Assembly (NCBI GenBank): GCA_029465975.1
Contig: CM055748.1
Coordinates: forward strand, 5,256,815-5,320,814
Source of the DNA: Dallia pectoralis
Lineage: Eukaryota; Chordata; Actinopteri; Esociformes; Umbridae
Direction: 5' to 3'
Length of the DNA stretch: 64,000 bases
Below are positions 23,801 to 29,165 of the stretch, one piece after another. The notes beneath the pieces were generated by a model. That model had not been told where the DNA came from. It saw only the letters and a list, made by a program, of their open reading frames with translations, and ran no database searches. Every line of letters begins with the position of its first letter. The first letter of the stretch is position 1. A program made the position numbers and the translations under genes.

Positions 23801-24357
23801 GCAGAGTCGGTGAGTTGCGGTAGTCGTGCATAAGTGGCATCACAGCCCCTGCCCATCCATTCATCTCCCTTAGTATTTTAACACCGGATAACAAGTTGAA
23901 ATAAGCCGGCTGTTCCAGCTCTCACTCACCAAGTTAGGGGCTGACTGCTGCTGCCACACACGCCACACAAACTCACACAGAGCTCCACTTCACAGGAGGA
24001 CGCTAATTATAGTGAAGACAATTTTACAATCCACAGGTCGACGGCTCGGATCACGTTGAACCAAACTCTCAATGCGGTATTAGCGAACTGTGCATTTCCG
24101 CCTTCCGCGCCGGCTTTTCGTTAATTGGAGTAAACGAATTCTTTGAAATCTGATAATTTTCTGTGTGTGTTTACTTGTAAAAGCTGTACACTCTGTCATC
24201 CGGTCGTACCATGAGTTTGACTTAATGTTCAGTGTTGTGATGAGAGATGAGTTTGGACTGATTGTGTGTTTTCCTCTAGGAGCTGACTGCTGATGCCACT
24301 GGTACAGGAGTATGTGTGGAACAGGGCTTCACGCTCACATGGAAAACCAACATCTAA
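2172..24357 (+). CDS. mgam: Maltase-glucoamylase/sucrase-isomaltase type alpha-glucosidase, 3' part (31 exons)
   Basis: This is an intestinal brush-border GH31 exo-alpha-glucosidase that releases glucose from the ends of starch oligosaccharides and disaccharides. Thirty-one GT-AG exons join to 3477 bases, giving 1158 residues plus stop with no frame break. Residues 1-265 are the end of an upstream GH31 unit, about 266-306 a P-type trefoil module, and the rest a full second GH31 unit. That unit has YGFGE (exon 11), nucleophile D720 in WIDMNE, acid/base D827 in HWLGDN, D856 in TGADICGFF and LHVRGG in exon 27. The start codon, N-terminal signal-anchor and first catalytic site lie left of the window. 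The two-unit layout fits MGAM or SI. I favour MGAM from remembered similarity of the C-terminal unit, but SI or a fish paralogue is not excluded, nor are more than two GH31 units. Confidence 0.9.
2327..2505 (+). other. mgam intron 1 of window
   Basis: A short GTGAGT...CCTAG intron without notable content. Confidence 0.7.
2506..2590 (+). CDS. mgam: mgam exon 2
   Basis: The 85-bp exon encodes FYSDERTWTIDRQFLWG then LLITPVLDP, the last barrel strand and the start of the C-proximal beta domain of the first GH31 unit. Acceptor CCTAG, donor GTAAGT. Same length and phases as exon 25. Confidence 0.93.
2612..2691 (+). repeat. 13-bp minisatellite in mgam intron
   Basis: Six imperfect copies of a GGCTCCGGAAACG-like unit begin about 22 bases after the exon 2 donor. 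They carry a repeated CCGGAAAC motif. Confidence 0.75.
2692..4369 (+). other. mgam intron, CT repeat only
   Basis: The 1.8-kb intron between exons 2 and 3 holds a TG-rich patch near 2970 and a CT microsatellite at about 3983-4060. I see no transposon or second gene. Confidence 0.5.
4370..4426 (+). CDS. mgam: mgam exon 3
   Basis: The 57-bp phase 0-0 exon encodes GVDRIRAYIPDAVWYDYET, the beta-domain strand typical of GH31 (PDAVWYDY). Acceptor TTCTGCAG, donor GTGAGC. Same length as exon 26. Confidence 0.93.
4427..5316 (+). other. mgam intron without recognised feature
   Basis: The 890-bp intron has a purine-rich stretch (about 4740-4990). Open frames there are low-complexity and show no family I recognise. 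Confidence 0.5.
5317..5441 (+). CDS. mgam: mgam exon 4
   Basis: The 125-bp exon encodes EKRMTVRKQEIEMYIP followed by the conserved LHIRGGAILPTQ signature of the GH31 proximal C-domain. The acceptor AATCAG has a weak pyrimidine tract, and the donor is GTAACA. Same length and phases as exon 27. Confidence 0.92.
5545..5633 (+). CDS. mgam: mgam exon 5
   Basis: The 89-bp exon encodes NPMGLIVALDINNNAEGELF and then the WDDGDS motif of the GH31 distal C-domain. Acceptor CCCCCAG, donor GTAATC, ending in phase 1. Same length as exon 28. Confidence 0.93.
6033..6082 (+). CDS. mgam: mgam exon 6
   Basis: The 50-bp exon encodes TVATKTYMHYQFSASN. The acceptor TTTCTCAG and donor GTAAGT are strong. It matches the length and phases of exon 29, which encodes TVGKNEYLLTSFTVAS. 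Confidence 0.9.
6261..6425 (+). CDS. mgam: mgam exon 7
   Basis: The 165-bp phase 0-0 exon encodes the end of the distal beta domain (GILTMQVAHPGYVDPNN, then FEHITVLGVLTAPLSVSVTV). Acceptor TTTTTTACAG, donor GTAACT. The counterpart, exon 30, is 171 bp. Confidence 0.9.
6426..7030 (+). other. mgam intron without recognised feature
   Basis: The 605-bp intron between exons 7 and 8. The open frame running from exon 7 into it is simple read-through. Confidence 0.5.
7031..7174 (+). CDS. mgam: mgam exon 8 (end of first GH31 unit and start of trefoil)
   Basis: The 144-bp exon encodes VLYLTGLNLKLGGNYTVSW, the last strand of unit 1, then RFDCYPEPNADEAKCLARGC, the first half of a P-type trefoil module. 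The second Cys of the usual RGCCW pair is Leu here. A C-terminal trefoil with reduced Cys content is normal in this family. Donor GTGGGT. Confidence 0.92.
7279..7485 (+). CDS. mgam: mgam exon 9 (trefoil end and N-terminal beta-sandwich of second GH31 unit)
   Basis: The 207-bp exon starts with RVPSCYFPEDYGY, closing the trefoil, and continues into the N-terminal galactose-mutarotase-like beta-sandwich (residues 291-359 of the partial product). Acceptor CCGGCCAG, donor GTGCGT. Confidence 0.92.
7585..7739 (+). CDS. mgam: mgam exon 10
   Basis: The exon encodes IFDPANKRYEVPVPLNVPP and then VQVQANPFGIQVYRKSTGTL, typical of the GH31 N-terminal domain. Acceptor CTCCCTAG, donor GTGAGT, ending in phase 2. 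Confidence 0.92.
7940..8108 (+). CDS. mgam: mgam exon 11 (YGFGE motif)
   Basis: The 169-bp exon encodes WDSALPGFTFSDMFIQ followed by LPSQYVYGFGETEH, the invariant GH31 motif before the barrel. Acceptor CTTTCAG, donor GTAGGT. A CA microsatellite begins about 28 bases after the donor. Confidence 0.94.
8109..9649 (+). other. mgam intron with CA and CT repeats
   Basis: It contains CA repeats at about 8136-8160 and 9262-9298, a GCTAAT triplication near 8990, and a CT tract from about 9525 that becomes the pyrimidine tract of exon 12. Sequence at 8470-8990 looks like decayed repeat, but I could not name it. Confidence 0.45.
9650..9746 (+). CDS. mgam: mgam exon 12
   Basis: The 97-bp exon encodes YKMNSYGVHPFYMGLE and then AHGVLLLNSNAM, forming part of the active-site rim. 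The polypyrimidine tract of its acceptor is a CT microsatellite (about 9600-9649). The donor GTGAGG is followed within 10 bases by a CA repeat. Confidence 0.93.
9932..11218 (+). mobile_element. Decayed Tc1/mariner transposon in mgam intron
   Basis: The left end carries ACTGGCCCCTTTATTAGATA near 9938. The right end has CAACCCGGTACCAGCAAGGT followed by TGAACTGGCTGGTGAATG near 11177-11214, the opposite end of a known teleost Tc1 family. Between them lie transposase blocks in plus orientation: VVGARRNGLNISESGDLLGF (HTH), GGVMVW, and WPPQSPGLNPIEHL. Frameshifts and stops break it, and the catalytic QQDN block reads QQEN, so it is inactive. Confidence 0.85.
10617..10790 (+). repeat. Minisatellite expanded inside Tc1 transposase
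   Basis: GGTGTAATGGTGTGGTGGAG-type units repeat where the normal transposase has a single GGTGTAATGGTGTGGGGGAT segment coding GVMVWG. The array therefore arose from transposase sequence after insertion. Confidence 0.85.
11336..11448 (+). CDS. mgam: mgam exon 13 (barrel entry)
   Basis: The 113-bp exon completes the split Asp codon (G|AC) and encodes VTFQPTPALTYRTLGGILDF then GPTPELVVQEYTE. Acceptor CCCTAG, donor GTAAGA. Confidence 0.93.
11704..11829 (+). CDS. mgam: mgam exon 14
   Basis: The 126-bp phase 0-0 exon encodes LIGRPVLPAYWSLGFQLCRY and then ANDSEIAELYHDMLAARIPY, which is barrel strand and helix 1. Acceptor CCCGCCAG, donor GTAAGC. Confidence 0.94.
11830..12555 (+). other. mgam intron, unnamed repeat-like sequence
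   Basis: The segment around 12030-12240 (GGGGCTACGCC..., GCTTAGCCCC...) looks like old dispersed repeat, but I cannot assign it. Confidence 0.35.
12556..12900 (+). repeat. 42-bp minisatellite, 8 copies
   Basis: The unit is TGATGTGTTGCTAGC..GTGACCGGTACTC(A/G)CTGGAAACAAAC. Eight near-perfect copies differ at a few positions. Because 42 is a multiple of three, both strands give long spurious open frames. Confidence 0.92.
12901..13310 (+). other. AT-rich intron end
   Basis: Nothing recognised between the 42-bp array and the exon 15 acceptor. Confidence 0.5.
13311..13439 (+). CDS. mgam: mgam exon 15
   Basis: The 129-bp phase 0-0 exon encodes DVQYADIDYLERQLDF and then GLPALVKSMRDEGMRFIFIL. It carries the conserved substrate-contacting D-x-D-Y region of the barrel. 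Acceptor TCTGAAG, donor GTACGT. Confidence 0.94.
13532..13645 (+). CDS. mgam: mgam exon 16
   Basis: The 114-bp exon encodes DPAISGNETYYPAF and then DVFIKWP...IVWGK, the DPAIS loop of family 31. Acceptor CCTTCAG, donor GTAACT. Confidence 0.94.
13824..13886 (+). CDS. mgam: mgam exon 17
   Basis: The 63-bp phase 0-0 exon encodes VWPDLPNVVVNESLDWDTQV (the VWP(G/D) motif). Acceptor CCTTTAG, donor GTGTGT. Confidence 0.93.
14028..14141 (+). CDS. mgam: mgam exon 18
   Basis: The 114-bp exon encodes IYRAYTAFPDFFMNKTATWW and then ITFDGLWI. It ends one codon before the catalytic nucleophile. Acceptor ATCTCAG, donor GTGAGT. Confidence 0.94.
14440..14530 (+). CDS. mgam: mgam exon 19 (catalytic nucleophile)
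   Basis: The exon opens with the GAC codon of the nucleophile Asp (residue 720 of the partial product) in DMNEPSSFVHGTVGGNC, so WI|DMNE is split by the intron. It ends with HPPYMP in phase 1. Acceptor GATTAG, donor GTAAGA. Confidence 0.95.
14678..14738 (+). repeat. 61-bp duplicate of exon 20 acceptor and 5' exon end
   Basis: TTGTCACCACAG plus the following bases up to ACCATAAGACCTTGTGTTG repeat the real acceptor and exon start 61 bases downstream (TCTATCACCACAG ... ACCACAAGACCCTGTGTATG). Read in the same phase the upstream copy encodes PQRVSELDLNHKTLC against PLESQEKGLNHKTLC in the true exon. Confidence 0.8.
14754..14892 (+). CDS. mgam: mgam exon 20
   Basis: The 139-bp exon encodes LESQEKGLNHKTLCMNSQQ and then VKHYDVHNLYGWSQTKPTYE. 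Its acceptor and first ~45 bases are partly duplicated 61 bases upstream. The downstream copy is the real one because its residues fit the family better. Donor GTGAGT, phase 2. Confidence 0.92.
14990..15123 (+). CDS. mgam: mgam exon 21 (catalytic acid/base)
   Basis: The 134-bp exon encodes ALLSVTGKRGIVVTRSSYPS and then GHWLGDNVSKWDQLYKSII. The acid/base Asp is residue 827 of the partial product, in HWLGDN. Acceptor TTCCCCAG, donor GTGCGT, phase 1. Confidence 0.95.
15284..15318 (+). CDS. mgam: mgam exon 22 (35-bp micro-exon)
   Basis: This very short exon encodes MMEFSLFGISY. The length restores the frame between exons 21 and 23, and the peptide is strongly conserved in the family. Acceptor TTTAACAG, donor GTAAGT. 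Confidence 0.93.
15542..15658 (+). CDS. mgam: mgam exon 23
   Basis: The 117-bp phase 0-0 exon encodes TGADICGFFETAEREMCLRW and then LGAFYPYSRNHNGKFSP. D856 in GADICGF is a conserved sugar-binding residue. Acceptor CATTCTAG, donor GTGAGT. The next intron is the largest fully contained in the gene (3.7 kb). Confidence 0.94.
15659..19389 (+). other. 3.7-kb mgam intron
   Basis: It contains CA repeats (about 15870-15893, 17940-17982, 18464-18490, 18550-18566) and a GT run near 16068-16090. No second gene or clear transposon is seen. Open frames here are short or GT/CA-based. Confidence 0.5.
19390..19538 (+). CDS. mgam: mgam exon 24
   Basis: The 149-bp exon encodes RQDPVAWDAQFAEASRKVLN and then RYTLLPYLYTLMFDSHTRGS. 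Acceptor GGCCCAG, donor GTGAGT. Paralogous to exon 1. Confidence 0.94.
19629..19713 (+). CDS. mgam: mgam exon 25
   Basis: The 85-bp exon encodes FTSDRKTWDIYTQFLWGPAL and then LITPALAP. Acceptor GATTGCAG, with a relatively weak donor GTAGAA. Paralogous to exon 2. Confidence 0.92.
19898..19954 (+). CDS. mgam: mgam exon 26
   Basis: The 57-bp exon encodes GVREVVGYLPDDRWYNFHN. Acceptor TTGACAG, donor GTGAGT, with a CA repeat starting about 10 bases after the donor. Paralogous to exon 3. Confidence 0.93.
20082..20206 (+). CDS. mgam: mgam exon 27
   Basis: The 125-bp exon encodes ATAIKERGQMVTMPTPLDHI and then LHVRGGHVLPWQKPENNTRN. Acceptor TATCCAG, donor GTGTGT. Paralogous to exon 4. Confidence 0.94.
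20207..20685 (+). other. mgam intron with long CT microsatellite
   Basis: A CT/CTGT microsatellite at about 20430-20570 and a C-run at 20645-20656 precede the exon 28 acceptor. Long open frames in the CT tract are artefacts. Confidence 0.7.
20686..20774 (+). CDS. mgam: mgam exon 28
   Basis: The 89-bp exon encodes RNPLGLIVALSDSQTAEGSL and then FWDDGEGI. Acceptor CCCCTCAG, donor GTGAGT, followed by a long CA repeat from about 20790. Paralogous to exon 5. Confidence 0.94.
20785..20853 (+). repeat. CA microsatellite after exon 28 donor
   Basis: CA/CG dinucleotide repeats start within about 15 bases of the GTGAGT donor. Confidence 0.85.
20854..21369 (+). other. mgam intron between exons 28 and 29
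   Basis: It holds a small CA run near 21063-21083 and a CT-rich tract before the exon 29 acceptor. Nothing else recognised. Confidence 0.5.
21370..21419 (+). CDS. mgam: mgam exon 29
   Basis: The 50-bp exon encodes TVGKNEYLLTSFTVAS. The acceptor CCAACAG follows a CT-rich tract, and the donor is GTGAGT. Paralogous to exon 6. Confidence 0.91.
21420..21966 (+). other. mgam intron without recognised feature
   Basis: The 547-bp intron between exons 29 and 30. Only a GT-rich patch near 21750-21772 stands out. Confidence 0.5.
21967..22137 (+). CDS. mgam: mgam exon 30
   Basis: The 171-bp exon encodes NNLTCKVVKNGLPAGESLTL and then GVVRVWGAGNVPITAVTL. Acceptor GTTCCAG, donor GTGAGA. Paralogous to exon 7. 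Confidence 0.92.
22203..22265 (+). repeat. Dispersed repeat, copy a
   Basis: TCAGG(T)TTTATTGCCAAGT and GGTTTACACATAC.. are shared, in the same orientation, with 51873-51930. This is a motif I associate with teleost interspersed repeats, but the family name is not certain. Confidence 0.6.
22266..24279 (+). other. Last mgam intron
   Basis: The 2.1-kb intron contains a local duplication near 22715-22770 (GCTCTACATTA.TCTATGATAGG twice) and a CAGG-rich patch at 23765-23792. An 88-codon open frame (22681-22947) has no family I recognise and no ATG start. Confidence 0.45.
24280..24357 (+). CDS. mgam: mgam exon 31 (terminal exon, stop codon)
   Basis: The exon encodes ELTADATGTGVCVEQGFTLT and then WKTNI, followed by TAA at 24355-24357. 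The final Trp-containing strand (LTWKTNI) resembles the family C-terminus. Acceptor TTCCTCTAG lies after a 2.1-kb intron. Confidence 0.9.
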   Translation, partial: ELTADATGTGVCVEQGFTLTWKTNI

Positions 24358-24359
24358 TC

Positions 24360-24365
24360 ATTAAA
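24360..24365 (+). promoter_or_regulatory. Candidate polyadenylation signal ATTAAA for mgam
   Basis: ATTAAA starts three bases after the stop codon, which would give a very short 3' UTR. Other AT-rich sites downstream (for example AATAAA near 24640, inside LINE-like sequence) could also serve. Cleavage position cannot be seen. Confidence 0.4.
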
Positions 24366-24589
24366 AGCAGTACTTAACATGTGGTTTTAATGTGCCAAAC
24401 ACAGTCAACCATGTACAAGTGGGAAGGCCCGTGCAGTCAAAAACATGATCGGTGAAAATGATCGTAATTATTGTCACTTCAGCCTGTTGGTGTCATTTTT
24501 GGAAACTGCATGATGTCCCAATTAATTTTGACAAATTTAACAAGGTTGTATGAAAAATACAATTTTGGACAAAATATCATGTAAAACTT

Positions 24590-24940
24590 AACAATGAACG
24601 TTTTATTTTTTCAAATGCATTTTTATTTTTGTTTTCTTCAATAAACAGACTTGAAACTAAATGTTTCCCGGTGTATTTCTTGGTGGATTTTAGACATTGC
24701 TCGAGATTGAGATGATTGACAATCTGTTTGTTGACCAGTTTTTTAAAGACTTTGGAGAGACAGAGTGGGATGGATATTGGTCTGTAGCGGTTGGGGTCGA
24801 TTGAACAGGGGACTGACTGCCGCGGTTTTCCAATCTCTCTGAATTTTAGAAGATGAGAGAGGTAGGTTAAACAGACTGGTGATGGGGGCGGCAATAATAT
24901 TAGCAGATAATTGTGGCTCCAGATTATCCAGCCCACATGA
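24590..24940 (-). pseudogene. LINE reverse-transcriptase relic
   Basis: The minus strand reads NRYRPISIPLCLSKVFKKLV then NKQIVNHL, the N-terminal RT block (YRPIS...K..E) of non-LTR retrotransposons, preceded by a PPPSPVCLTYLSHLLKF spacer. No flanking RT motifs are present, so it is a small fragment lying just downstream of mgam. Confidence 0.7.
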
Positions 24941-25089
24941 TTTCTAAGGGCCTAGCTTTTGCAACTCTTTCAGTACATGTGTGTGGGCACGTGGCTTCTG
25001 GGGTTGTAGCGCAGTTAGCTTTAAGGTTTATTCGCCTAGGAACAAACACACGAGTTCAGCAGCAACAAGTGGCAATAAAATGTATAACC

Positions 25090-25330
25090 TACCTTTTCTT
25101 TCGCTTCTGGGTTTCCCTTTGTAACCCCCGCATTTCACGTCACAGTGCAGTGAACTTTGGGCAATTCCCTCTGGCAAAGTCTGCTAAAATGCGGACTCAC
25201 TGAAAGGGCGCATGACGGGCTCAAAATGTCTGCCAGAGAGGCGATTTGACTGTGGGACAGCCCTGAGCTCTCACAGACTTAGCGAGAACGCGCTTCAAAA
25301 CTCGTAAGTCTGTGAGTGTGGACATTGGGA
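25090..25330 (+). repeat. Unnamed repeat X, copy 1
   Basis: It shares long blocks (GCAATTCCCTCTGGCAAA, GCTAAAATGCGGAC, CACAGACTTAGCGAGAA, GTCTGTGAGTGTGGACA) with the reverse complement of 28945-29165. No ORF is seen, and the two copies point toward each other's opposite strand 3.7 kb apart. Confidence 0.75.
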
Positions 25331-26268
25331 CTTGGCCTGTGTGTTTGTCAGACAGTGAAATTGCCTGTGGGTATTCAGTAAGACAGGGTGTTATTGGACT
25401 GTCATGTCAACACAGTATCCGTGCAAATAGAACGGTTGGTGGAAGGAGGGAAAGATACAGAGAAAAGAGAGTCGAAAGAAAGGGAAAGGGCAGAAGAAAA
25501 AGTCAAGAAAGACTGACAGGACGACGTAGACAGACAGAATGAGTGTGCGGGGCATTGACTTTAACTGCGTCTGAGATTTCAAATGGGAGCCATTTTTCTC
25601 ATCCTCTGACAGTCAACACAATCATGCATCTATATTCATACAAATTCCATCATTTTTTAGCTACAAGAAGAAACATTTGATAGGACAAGTGGATACCTAA
25701 CCATCCTTTTTGCCTAATAAATGCTGCTTCTACTACACTTATATACTCATATAATACAATACACACATGCAAAGACCATTGACCAAATTCTAGAATAAAT
25801 GTAATAAATGCGTTTTATTGCTACGTTTGCTTTCCACAAATCTGTCACGCCTAAGCCAGAAAGTTTCAAACGCTTTAAGCCAAATACTTCCAGCGACTTT
25901 TGGCAATGGCTCCATCGCCTTTTAGTTCTCTGCTGCGGCTCCTTGGACAAGATATCGAAAACACTCTGAACGTAAAAGAGTTGCGTGAATGCGACAAGGC
26001 ATTAAAGCCATTCAACTCAAGTCTCACGGTTGTTATCACACGGAAACTGTGACACGAACGTTAACTGTTGTCTTTGGAGAAAAGCAGGCAAATGGTGGGC
26101 ATATGATTTGTAACTCAATGAGCCCAGCTCATTATTATCATTATATTATAAAACATAAAGTCAGGATTTGACGAAGAGAACAGTTTGAAAGAAGGAAACA
26201 CAGTTTCAATATTGGGGTGCCCTGCTGTAGTAGAAAACGAAGCTTTCACAGAATTCCATGAATCTCTA
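25331..26268 (+). other. Intergenic, nothing recognised
   Basis: Purine-rich near 25440-25540 and otherwise AT-rich. I see no supported gene. Confidence 0.45.
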
Positions 26269-26320
26269 ACTCGACAAACTGTACACTCGACAAACTGTAC
26301 ACTCGACAAACTGTACACCC
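26269..26320 (+). repeat. 16-bp minisatellite, 3 copies
   Basis: ACTCGACAAACTGTAC is repeated three times, with the last copy slightly diverged. Confidence 0.85.
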
Positions 26321-26329
26321 GCAGGAACT

Positions 26330-27760
26330 AGGAAAAACTCCATGATGGGTCGAATTTTGGAAGAAACCTAGAGAAGAACCATGCTCTCAGGGGATGCCAG
26401 TCCACTTCCGGCTGTGAATTATTAAATGCATTTTTATGCAGAGAATATTGCAAAACAGTTCACGTCAGATGTATGGCCCGTCTGAAGGGGACAATCGGGA
26501 GCAGTGAGGGTTAATTGGAGTTTAAGACCCCCCAGAATAATAATAATGTAGCAGTGGACAATCCCAAGGCTGAGACAGGGAGATCCAGTGAAACCGTGGC
26601 CCTAACGGGGTAAATCCCAGACGGGGTCCGACAAGACGGAAATCAATCCACCCACTTTACCAAGCATCAAGCAAGGGACCCCAATCATCCACAGCCTCCC
26701 GGGAAGGTCTAGTATCACTCATAGGTTACTGTCATTGACCTCATATAGATTACTGCCATTGACACTGGACAGCGATGGAGAACAACAGCGAGCCAGTCGC
26801 TCTAACCACTGAGGACGTCCCAGGGGAGATGAGAGCCCCTCCTGACAGTACAGCAGGGTGTAATGTGAAATCCAGGCCTTCCGTTTAACTTCATACTACT
26901 GGGCCAGACTACACGTAACCAGAGACCTCGCTGAAGAGATGCATTTTTAGTAGAAACGTTTGCACTGAATCTACATTTCTTACCCTGATTGGCAGGTCAT
27001 TCCATAGTAGTCGAGCTCTGTGGGAGAAAGCTCTGCGGTTTGTTAAGAAATGTAATTTATAATTAAAAAGCCAGCAGCTTGTGATCTTGGGTTACGTGTA
27101 GGTATGTATGGCTGGACTAATTTAACGAGGTAAATAGGTAAATCTATGTAATGCTTTAGAGGTTAATTATACAACTTTAAAAGCTGCCCTAGCCTTAATA
27201 GGCGACAGGGTAACAAGCCTTAGATTTTAGCAGATGGTTAAGCACTAAAGCTTATTGATTTAGCAGGATAAGCGTAGTGTTACTTTGCAGTAATCCAATC
27301 TTGCAGTAACAAAGACATGGATACTTTATTCTGCATTAGTATTTGATAAATAGTTTCCCTCCTTGAAGTCAATATGTTCACCAAATGAGAGATCCGGGTC
27401 GAGTTTTATGCCAACGTCTCTTACAGTTTTTTTGCAATACGACCATACAACCATTGAGGTGCACTGTGAGATCTGTAAACAAATCTCTTTGATTTCTTAC
27501 GTCCCAAAGCACAAGCATTTCAGAGTTTAAAAGCAAAATAGTTTTCTGACATCCACTTTCTTATGTCCTTATTTAGTAGCTTATTTGGGGGTATATCTAT
27601 GTATCAATATCTATGGACCATTTCCACTGTCACCACGCAGTTTTCCACGATCTGGTCCTCTCAGAAACTGAGCACACGATGAAGAGTTCGAGGAAAAATC
27701 CTTAAATCATGTGTTACACTTTTCCAACGGACAACAATTTATGAACACATTGTCTGAATA
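26330..27760 (-). mobile_element. Antisense LINE relic (3' UTR and RT C-terminal region)
   Basis: Blocks such as GGTCGAATTTTGGAAGAAAC, CATTCCATAGTAG.CGAGCTC, TTACGTGTAGGTATGTATGG and GAGAGATCCGGGTC occur in the order I recall for a widespread fish LINE read from its minus strand. The minus strand at 27340-27590 gives IRKWMSENYF and LDPDLSFGEHI-like RT C-terminal text broken by stops. The copy is inactive. Confidence 0.6.
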
Positions 27761-28359
27761 AGGAGTGCGTACACCTTAAACGTTGACGGGAAACCGAATT
27801 CTAACGGTTTCTGTACTCCTCAGCACCAGGAGTTGATGGACATTTGGTAGGATCATGACACCCATCTATACAGCCAATCACACTGGGAAGTGCTCAAATT
27901 CATTGAATCGCACTTTATAGTTGGCTTGGCCAGCAGCATCAGGGAACTTGATTTAAAGACTCCTCAGTTCACAAATGGCCCTGCAGTTTTCGTGAACTAT
28001 TCTACAGACGTTGCTTCACTATAATCACACAAATGACCAGCTTCATGGTAATAGATTCTAGATGCCGCAGACCTCAAAGTGGCCAGAACTTGGAGACAAT
28101 TATGGAAAGTCGTTCCTCTTTGAAACAGATAGAAAAGTCTAGGCTCAAGCAACGATATTCTCTCCATTGCATTTTCTTTGTACACACTAAAGCGATTTGA
28201 AAAGGCTATTTTTCAAAGTAAACTGAATGGGTTACTCCGATCCAGAAGTACTCGTTGTCTAGCCTCTGTTGTTCGTGTTGGTTTCCGTTAGATATTCCAA
28301 ATAGTCTACGCTCCCTCATAAACAGTACTAGGCTGAAGTTGATCCTGCCTCCGAAGTAT
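27761..28359 (+). other. Intergenic, nothing recognised
   Basis: AT-rich sequence without a supported feature on either strand. Confidence 0.45.
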
Positions 28360-28374
28360 TAATTTAAGCTTCAA

Positions 28375-28535
28375 TTTTGATTTTTGAGATAGGATTTGTT
28401 AAGTCCAGACCAGGCTAAATCCACAACTATTTAAAGATAAGTCAGTGCAATTTGCTTTGAGTAAATACAGCTCAAACAGGCATTTTAGTGTGGGACTATG
28501 CTTAAGCCTTGTTTGTGAAACTGGCCCTATGTTGT
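28375..28535 (+). repeat. Possible fish MITE-like repeat
   Basis: GTTAAGTCCAGACCAGGCTA at one side and TTGTTTGTGAAACTGGCCC at the other resemble the two ends of a common vertebrate short repeat (GGACTAGGCTTAA / GGGAAACTG). The assignment is from memory and weak. Confidence 0.35.
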
Positions 28536-28944
28536 GTTTCTCCTCCTCCAGTGTCAAATTCGTATCTAGCCAACCTGCCAGACACACACCACCCTTGTCT
28601 GCATCCAACAAACACACCATACACACTCACACACTTGCGTTGTGTGATGGAAATTCACCATATTTCCCTCTTGTTATTAGGTAAAAAACGAGTTTTCTTT
28701 GTAAATGTTCCGGAACAAAGAAACTTTTGGCCGAAGTACGGGGAAGATTCTAACCCCACCCCCCGGGGACATGTCCCTTGTCCCATCTCAGAGAGATAAA
28801 AACAGTCCAATATGTATTATAAACACTGACTATCTCCAACCTATCTTACATTCTAATGACTAAATTTCACTAATATATTGATTGAGACAGATTGTATACA
28901 TTTCCACAACAGCCTGTTGTTGGGTGTGAATTTATTGTTGGTTT

Positions 28945-29165
28945 CTCTTTGCTGTCCACACTCACAGACTCACGGACTTCGAAGCACATTCTCGCTAAGT
29001 CTGTGAGTGCTTAGGGCTGTCCCCATCATCAGATTGTCAAGCGGGTGACGTTTTGAGCACTTTATGCACCCTTTCCGTATGTCCGCATTTTAGCAGTGTT
29101 TGCCAGAGGGAATTGCCCAGAGTTCACTGCGTTGTGACGTTCACTGTGTTGTCCTTTGTTGGCAT
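28945..29165 (-). repeat. Unnamed repeat X, copy 2 (inverted)
   Basis: The reverse complement aligns with 25090-25320 over most of its length with scattered substitutions. A further GGACATTGGGA(C/T)T.GG block occurs at 25318-25335 and again at 29370-29387 in direct orientation. Confidence 0.75.
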
